Shown here piece by piece: positions 34,489 to 35,031 of a stretch of 35,031 nt of DNA (within the stretch, counting starts at the first letter, position 1; each line of letters starts with the position of its first letter). The DNA lies in NCBI GenBank assembly GCA_025362735.1, contig JANYFL010000067.1, positions 1-35,031 of the forward strand, written 5' to 3'. The DNA comes from Betaproteobacteria bacterium. Its GTDB lineage: Bacteria; Pseudomonadota; Gammaproteobacteria; Burkholderiales; Burkholderiaceae_D. Made by a program: the position numbers and the translations under genes. The notes below the pieces were generated by a model that saw nothing but the letters and a program-made list of their open reading frames with translations, was not told the DNA's origin and ran no database searches.

Positions 34489-35031
34489 ATGTCGTCCGCC
34501 CAAGAACAACAAACACCTGAACTGAGCAAGAGCTTCGAGCCGCATGCGATTGAGGCGAAGTGGTATCCACTTTGGGAATCGCGTGGCTATTTCCGCGAAG
34601 ATACGTCCAAGCCGGACGCCTATTGCATCCAGTTGCCGCCACCGAACGTCACCGGCACGCTGCACATGGGACATGCCTTCCAGCAGACGCTGATGGACTC
34701 CCTGATCCGCTATCACCGCATGCGCGGCTTCAACACCAACTGGGTGATGGGCACCGACCATGCCGGCATTGCGACGCAGATCGTGGTCGAACGCAAACTG
34801 CAAGCCGCTGGCCAGACGCGCCACGATTTGGGCCGCAAGAATTTTGTCGCCAAGGTGTGGGAATGGAAGGAAGAGTCTGGCGCGACCATCACCCAGCAGA
34901 TGCGGCGCATGGGCGACTCGGTCGCGTGGAAGCACGAGTACTTCACCATGGACCCGAAGATGTCTACCGTGGTTACCTCGACGTTTGTGAAGCTGTACGA
35001 GCAAGGCCTGATATACCGTGGCAAGCGGCTG
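34489..35031 (+). CDS. valS: Valine-tRNA ligase, 5' part
   Basis: The frame opens at ATG 34489 ([20 protein letters not shown]) and runs off the window after 181 codons with no stop. The class I synthetase HIGH motif appears as HMGH at 59-62 within [21 protein letters not shown], and [10 protein letters not shown] near 87-96 is typical of ValS. The enzyme charges tRNA-Val; the full protein is about 950 residues and only the N-terminal part is seen. The pepA-holC-valS order is conserved in related genomes. Confidence 0.97.
   Translation, partial: MSSAQEQQTPELSKSFEPHAIEAKWYPLWESRGYFREDTSKPDAYCIQLPPPNVTGTLHMGHAFQQTLMDSLIRYHRMRGFNTNWVMGTDHAGIATQIVVERKLQAAGQTRHDLGRKNFVAKVWEWKEESGATITQQMRRMGDSVAWKHEYFTMDPKMSTVVTSTFVKLYEQGLIYRGKRL

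Overview
The window looks like chromosomal DNA of a betaproteobacterium, most likely from the Burkholderiales/Oxalobacteraceae or Nitrosomonadales side. This is inferred from gene content and order (purM | perM-hda-HAD-pcnB-folK-dNK-panB-panC, pntAA-pntAB-pntB, nudJ-mnmA, gst|purB, lptF-lptG-cbiX | pepA-holC ... valS), from protein wording, and from a moderately GC-rich coding background. No species can be named from sequence alone. No rRNA, tRNA, CRISPR array, transposase or integrase was seen. 

Layout. Positions 1-11020 hold purine synthesis (purM, minus strand), a PerM-type permease, an in-frame fusion of the DnaA regulator Hda with a HAD phosphatase, poly(A) polymerase, folK, a deoxynucleoside kinase and the pantothenate genes panB and panC. 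This normally compact cluster is opened between folK and the kinase by about 2.3 kb of accessory DNA: a Phd/PIN toxin-antitoxin pair with its own promoter and perfect operator palindrome, a decayed second copy of the folK 3' end, an AT-rich orphan gene, and a DUF486 membrane protein. Positions 11138-14977 hold a DUF1800-DUF1501 secreted-protein pair (minus) and a glycine-rich exported protein (plus). Positions 15061-18017 encode the three-subunit proton-translocating transhydrogenase (minus). Positions 18243-23023 hold nudJ-mnmA and then small accessory genes (a two-helix membrane protein, a GNAT acetyltransferase, a VOC protein) and a membrane-anchored, GltB-like FMN/Fe-S protein. Positions 23137-25306 hold a GST and purB. 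Positions 25307-25780 form a gene-free stretch with a repeat and a candidate structured, GGA-rich small RNA. Positions 25781-28408 hold lptF-lptG-cbiX (minus), diverging from pepA-holC and an unknown partner gene. The end carries a TAXI-type binding protein, the tag glycosylase, an AT-rich Abi_C-like gene and the 5' part of valS. 

Working together: housekeeping functions dominate (nucleotide, folate and CoA precursors, RNA tailing, tRNA thiolation and charging, LPS export, NADPH supply, replication control). Accessory, AT-richer genes sit as single insertions between them. At least seven kinds of inverted-repeat element occupy intergenic gaps, several placed directly before start codons (hda, panC, the TAXI gene), so they probably form part of the 5' leaders. 

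The points most worth following are the folK-end duplication that brackets the toxin-antitoxin module, the Hda-HAD fusion with a run of seven A at the joint, the candidate RNA at 25512-25668, and the two orphan AT-rich genes with possible defence roles. Several starts were moved from the longest reading frame (hda, panC, DUF1800, pntB, cbiX, pepA, TAXI, the 7014 gene) on the basis of ribosome-binding sites, promoters or family length.
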